Under the pieces are notes generated by a model. The model was given only the letters and a program-made list of their open reading frames with translations. It did no database searches and was not told the origin of the DNA. A stretch of DNA of 16,588 nucleotides from an uncultured Peptococcaceae bacterium (lineage in GTDB: Bacteria > Bacillota > Dehalobacteriia > UBA4068 > UBA4997), in contig CANQSW010000014.1 of NCBI GenBank assembly GCA_947626615.1, forward strand, positions 1-16,588, given 5' to 3'. A program made the position numbers and the translations under genes. The first letter of the stretch is position 1. Each line of letters begins with the position of its first letter. Positions 13,821 through 16,588 of the stretch are shown here, piece after piece.

Positions 13821-15407
13821 ATGATAAGCAATCGGAGCGAAAAATTCAAACTGTCGGCGGAGACGATCGACGCGGTATCCGAGATCTGCGTGCAGACGCT
13901 TTCCGAGGCGGGGGCGGACAAGAAGGATATTATCCGTCTGCGGCTCTCGCTGGAGGAGATACTCGGCGTCTGGCTGGGCGGCTTGGAGGGCGCGCCGCTG
14001 CAAATGGACTGCGGGCGGAAATTCGGGCGAGTCTTTCTGAAAGTCAGCGTAGACGGCCCGGCCATGGACGCCTGGGACAGCGACGAGCTGGTTTTGAGCA
14101 GCCATTTGCTCTCGCAGGCAGGGCTTTCGTTTACTTATTCCTATAAGAACGGCAAAAACTGTCTGGTCTGCAACCCGCGGAAGAAAAAATCCTCCATGGG
14201 GCAGATAGCCGTGCTTTTCGGCGCGGTCCTTCTGGCGGTGTTTCTGGGCGCTGCCGTAAGGCGGCTGCCGGGCGTGCAGGGGGCGGCGCTGGCCGTTACC
14301 GAACCCCTGTTCAACATGATATTGGGGGCGCTGCGGGCGGTGTCTTCGCCGCTGGTGTTTCTGGCCGTCTGCTGCGGCATCGTGAGCATCGGCGACCTTT
14401 CGGTGGTGGGCAGAGTCGGCAAAAAACTGATCCTGCGCATGATCGCGGGGACGTTTATCCTGGGCGCGGTCATAGCGCTGGCGGGCAGCCTGCTGTTCCC
14501 CGTGGCCACGGCGGCTGGCGGCGAGATCTCCGCCAATTTTTCGGATATCTATCAAATGGTGCTGGATATCGTGCCTTCGGATATCGTTTCGCCGTTTCAG
14601 GACGGTAACGCGCTGCAGCTCGTGTTTTTGGGTACGTGCGTGGGCGTCGCCCTGCTGATTCTGGGCGACCGGGTGACGGTGGCGCAAAACACGCTGATGC
14701 AGGTGAACGAGGCCGTGCAGTTTTTGATGAGCGCGCAGGGCAAAGTTATTCCGCTGTTCGTGTTTTTGAGCCTGTTCAACCTGATACTTTCCGATATCGG
14801 CAGCGGGTTTTCCAGCCTGTTCAAGGTGTTTGCGCTGGCGATACCGGCCTGCTTGCTGCTGCCGCTGTTCTACGTTTTTCTGACGGCGTTTCGGCTGAAG
14901 GTGAGCCCCGCGCTGCTGATCAAGAAAATGCTGCCGACTTATCTGATCGCCCTGACAACGGCTTCTTCGGCCGCCACGTTGGCGACGAACCTGGATACGT
15001 GCGTGAAGGAGCTGGGTATCCCGAAAAAGGTGGCGGATTTTGCCATACCGCTGGGGCAGGTGATATATAAGCCGGGCTTTGTGGCGGGCTTTTTCGTGCT
15101 GGCGCTGTGCATGGCGGAATCTTATGAGGTGCCGATCACGCCGCTCTTCCTCATCATGTCGGTGTTGACGATAGGTCTGCTGGCCATGGCGCTGCCGCCT
15201 ATCCCCGGCGGGGCGCTTTCCGTGATCACGGTCATGTTTGCCCAGCTGGGTATTCCGACCGAGGCGATAGCCCTGGCGGTGGCGGCCAATGCCATTCTGG
15301 ACTTCTTTATGACGGCGGCCGGCATGACCTGCCTGCAGGTGCAGGTGACGCTGGCGGCGGACGCCGTCGATATGCTCGACCACAAGAAGCTGAAAAAAAG
15401 CGTGTAA
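13821..15407 (+). CDS. SDF (dicarboxylate/amino acid:cation symporter)-family protein with a degenerate HATPase-like N-terminal domain
   Basis: The 528-residue protein has two parts. Residues 1-122 resemble a shortened HATPase_c domain: RLRLSLEEILGVWL (39-52) matches the kinase N box, with Glu46 kept but the metal-binding Asn replaced by Val50. VSVDGP (75-80) is a reduced G1 box and the G2 box is missing, so ATP binding looks lost. Residues about 127-515 form an SDF transporter core with both hairpin regions (TTASSAAT at 379-386; PPIPGGALS). Key sites differ from GltPh: the NMDGT sodium motif reads YKPGF (416-420), the substrate Arg397 position is Met497, the Asn401 position is Gly501, and only the Asp394 equivalent (Asp494) and Thr498 remain. 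The start follows AGGAAGG and lies 26 nt after the sensor gene, so the two are co-transcribed. Ordinary glutamate transport is unlikely; it may be a transport-like sensor or move another substrate. Confidence 0.85.
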   Translation: MISNRSEKFKLSAETIDAVSEICVQTLSEAGADKKDIIRLRLSLEEILGVWLGGLEGAPLQMDCGRKFGRVFLKVSVDGPAMDAWDSDELVLSSHLLSQAGLSFTYSYKNGKNCLVCNPRKKKSSMGQIAVLFGAVLLAVFLGAAVRRLPGVQGAALAVTEPLFNMILGALRAVSSPLVFLAVCCGIVSIGDLSVVGRVGKKLILRMIAGTFILGAVIALAGSLLFPVATAAGGEISANFSDIYQMVLDIVPSDIVSPFQDGNALQLVFLGTCVGVALLILGDRVTVAQNTLMQVNEAVQFLMSAQGKVIPLFVFLSLFNLILSDIGSGFSSLFKVFALAIPACLLLPLFYVFLTAFRLKVSPALLIKKMLPTYLIALTTASSAATLATNLDTCVKELGIPKKVADFAIPLGQVIYKPGFVAGFFVLALCMAESYEVPITPLFLIMSVLTIGLLAMALPPIPGGALSVITVMFAQLGIPTEAIALAVAANAILDFFMTAAGMTCLQVQVTLAADAVDMLDHKKLKKSV

Positions 15408-15409
15408 GG

Positions 15410-15446
15410 CCGGCAAACAGGAAGATATTGCCGGGTAAAAGTTTTT
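15410..15446 (+). terminator. Weak intergenic hairpin between the SDF and purine-permease genes
   Basis: CCGGCAA (15410-15416) pairs perfectly with TTGCCGG (15428-15434) around an 11-nt loop. A five-T run (15442-15446) follows after seven nt, so it is a weak or partial terminator, or an attenuator, ahead of the permease gene. Confidence 0.35.
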
Positions 15447-15475
15447 GAGAAAAGAAAGCGGAGGTGCGGAACCTG

Positions 15476-16588
15476 ATGTTATCGCCAGAAAAAGTATTCC
15501 ACATAAAAGAAGCCGGCTCTTCGGTGAAAACGGAGGTTTTGGCCGGCGTCACGACCTTTATGACCATGGCCTATATCCTCATGGTAAATTCCCGTATGTT
15601 TGCGGAGCTGCCGGGGGTGTCGTACAACGCGATCTACATCGCTACGGCGGTCTCGGCCTGTATCGGGACGGTGCTGATCGGTCTGCTGGCGAATCTGCCG
15701 CTGGCGCAGGCCTCCGCCATGGGCTCAAACGCTTTCTTCGTCTATACGGTGTGCTTCGGCTTTGGCTTAAGCTATGCCAACGCGCTGCTGCTGGTGCTGC
15801 TGGACGGTATACTTTTTATACTGCTCACGGTGACGGGGCTGCGCAAAAAGATATTCGAGGCGATACCGACGGCGGTGCGGGTGGCGATACCCGCGGGCGT
15901 CGGGCTGTTTATCGCGTTTATCGGGCTGAAAGACGCCGGCATCGTCGTGGCGGACGCGGCTACTTTTGTCAATCTCGCCTCCTTCAACCTGCTTTCCGGG
16001 AAGGTGGCGTGGCCGGATATCATGCCGATGCTGGTCACGCTGGCAGCCCTGATCACGATAGCGGTGCTGACGTGCCGGCGGGTGAAGGGCGCGGTGCTTT
16101 GGGGCATACTTGGCGGCACGGGGCTATATTATCTGCTGGGGTTGACTGTTCCCGGATTTTACGCGGGTTTTGTGGAAGGCCTGAATTTTAACCCGTTGGC
16201 GGCGTTTGAGGAATTCGGCGAGCTGGCTTTTGGCAAGGTCTTTACGGAGGGGTTTGATTTTTCGCCCTATCTGGCGGAGCACAGCCCGATGGAGCTGGCC
16301 GTTTTGATAGTGACGACCGCGCTGGCGTTTTGCCTGGTGGATATGTTCGATACTATCGGCACTTTGTACGGGGCCTGCGCCAGAGGCAACCTGCTGACCG
16401 AGGAGGGGGAAGTTCCCAACCTGAACCGGGCGATGCTGGCCGACGCCATAGCCACCACCTGCGGCGCGGTCTGCGGCACTTCCACGGTGAGCTCTTACGT
16501 GGAGGCCTCCACGGGCATTGCGGAGGGCGGCCGGACGGGTTTTGCCGCCATGGTGACGGGCGCGCTGTTTTTCATCAGTATGTTTTTA
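15476..16588 (+). CDS. AzgA/PbuG-type NCS2 purine permease, 3' end outside the window
   Basis: The visible 371 residues (in frame to the last base) belong to the AzgA branch of the NCS2 nucleobase transporters, which import hypoxanthine, guanine or adenine with protons. Signatures are GVTTFMTMAYILMVN (24-38), an APGMGLNAFF-like motif here written ASAMGSNAFF (residues 79-88), VDMFDTIGTL (288-297) with the Asp that replaces the usual Glu in transmembrane segment 8 of this branch, and STVSSYVEASTGIAEGGRTG. Full members are about 430-450 residues, so roughly the last 60-80 are missing. The ATG at 15476 follows GGAGGT with 10-nt spacing; it is not covered by a long shadow frame that starts at 15445. 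It lies 68 nt after the SDF gene, separated by a weak hairpin. The change of Pro and Leu in the motif is unusual. Confidence 0.9.
   Translation, partial: MLSPEKVFHIKEAGSSVKTEVLAGVTTFMTMAYILMVNSRMFAELPGVSYNAIYIATAVSACIGTVLIGLLANLPLAQASAMGSNAFFVYTVCFGFGLSYANALLLVLLDGILFILLTVTGLRKKIFEAIPTAVRVAIPAGVGLFIAFIGLKDAGIVVADAATFVNLASFNLLSGKVAWPDIMPMLVTLAALITIAVLTCRRVKGAVLWGILGGTGLYYLLGLTVPGFYAGFVEGLNFNPLAAFEEFGELAFGKVFTEGFDFSPYLAEHSPMELAVLIVTTALAFCLVDMFDTIGTLYGACARGNLLTEEGEVPNLNRAMLADAIATTCGAVCGTSTVSSYVEASTGIAEGGRTGFAAMVTGALFFISMFL

Noticed and set aside
13803..15416. 537-residue open frame on the minus strand across the SDF gene
   Set aside because: It is antisense to a gene with clear family motifs, rich in His, Arg and Gln as expected from the complement of GC-rich codons, and has no credible ribosome site.
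1..16588. CRISPR arrays, insertion sequences and tRNA genes
   Set aside because: No regularly spaced repeats, transposase motifs or tRNA-like folds were found by eye; the AT-rich island has no transposase.

Overview
The window looks like a chromosomal piece of a GC-rich member of the Bacillota (Firmicutes; Clostridia or Negativicutes grade). The reasons are a full-length Spo0A with TGTCGAA-type 0A boxes upstream, strong AGGAGG-type ribosome binding sites, a deoB-pdp salvage pair, an ACT (UPF0237)/UPF0210 pair, a DUF6485 protein and SpoIIE/STAS partner-switching proteins. I cannot name the genus. Most coding DNA is about 60-70% GC, with one clearly AT-rich exception near 8216-9240.

Layout. 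(1) 1-119: 3' end of a 5S rRNA gene and its terminator, the end of an rRNA operon. (2) 222-5312, plus strand: an endonuclease/exonuclease/phosphatase-fold protein, a non-coding gap with 0A boxes, spo0A and its terminator, a small Ala-rich membrane-anchored or secreted protein, then deoB and pdp, 3 nt apart. A shared hairpin terminator separates pdp from the converging minus-strand genes. (3) 8121-5374, minus strand: a DUF362 protein with its own terminator, then a translationally coupled ACT-domain/UPF0210 pair with its own promoter. (4) 8216-9240: an AT-rich island with one gene, a predicted PD-(D/E)XK (RecB/Cas4-like) nuclease, behind a near-consensus sigma-A promoter. (5) 9241-9933: a HAD-family phosphatase with a terminator. 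(6) 10355-16588, plus strand: a DUF6485 Cys-rich protein, a STAS anti-sigma-factor antagonist, a 947-residue membrane sensor joining a PP2C/SpoIIE phosphatase and a HATPase_c kinase domain, a transporter-like SDF protein with a degenerate HATPase-like N-terminus, and an AzgA/NCS2-type purine permease cut by the window edge.

The most interesting region is 10629-15407. It holds the parts of a partner-switching module: antagonist, phosphatase and kinase. No sigma factor or other target is adjacent. The module is followed by a transporter-like protein whose extra cytoplasmic domain resembles a kinase domain that has lost its ATP-binding residues. In its SDF domain the residues that bind sodium and substrate in GltPh are largely replaced. 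My inference is a transport-like sensor or regulator tied to the phosphoswitch, possibly linked to purine uptake by the next gene. The individual families are established. The coupling is inference.
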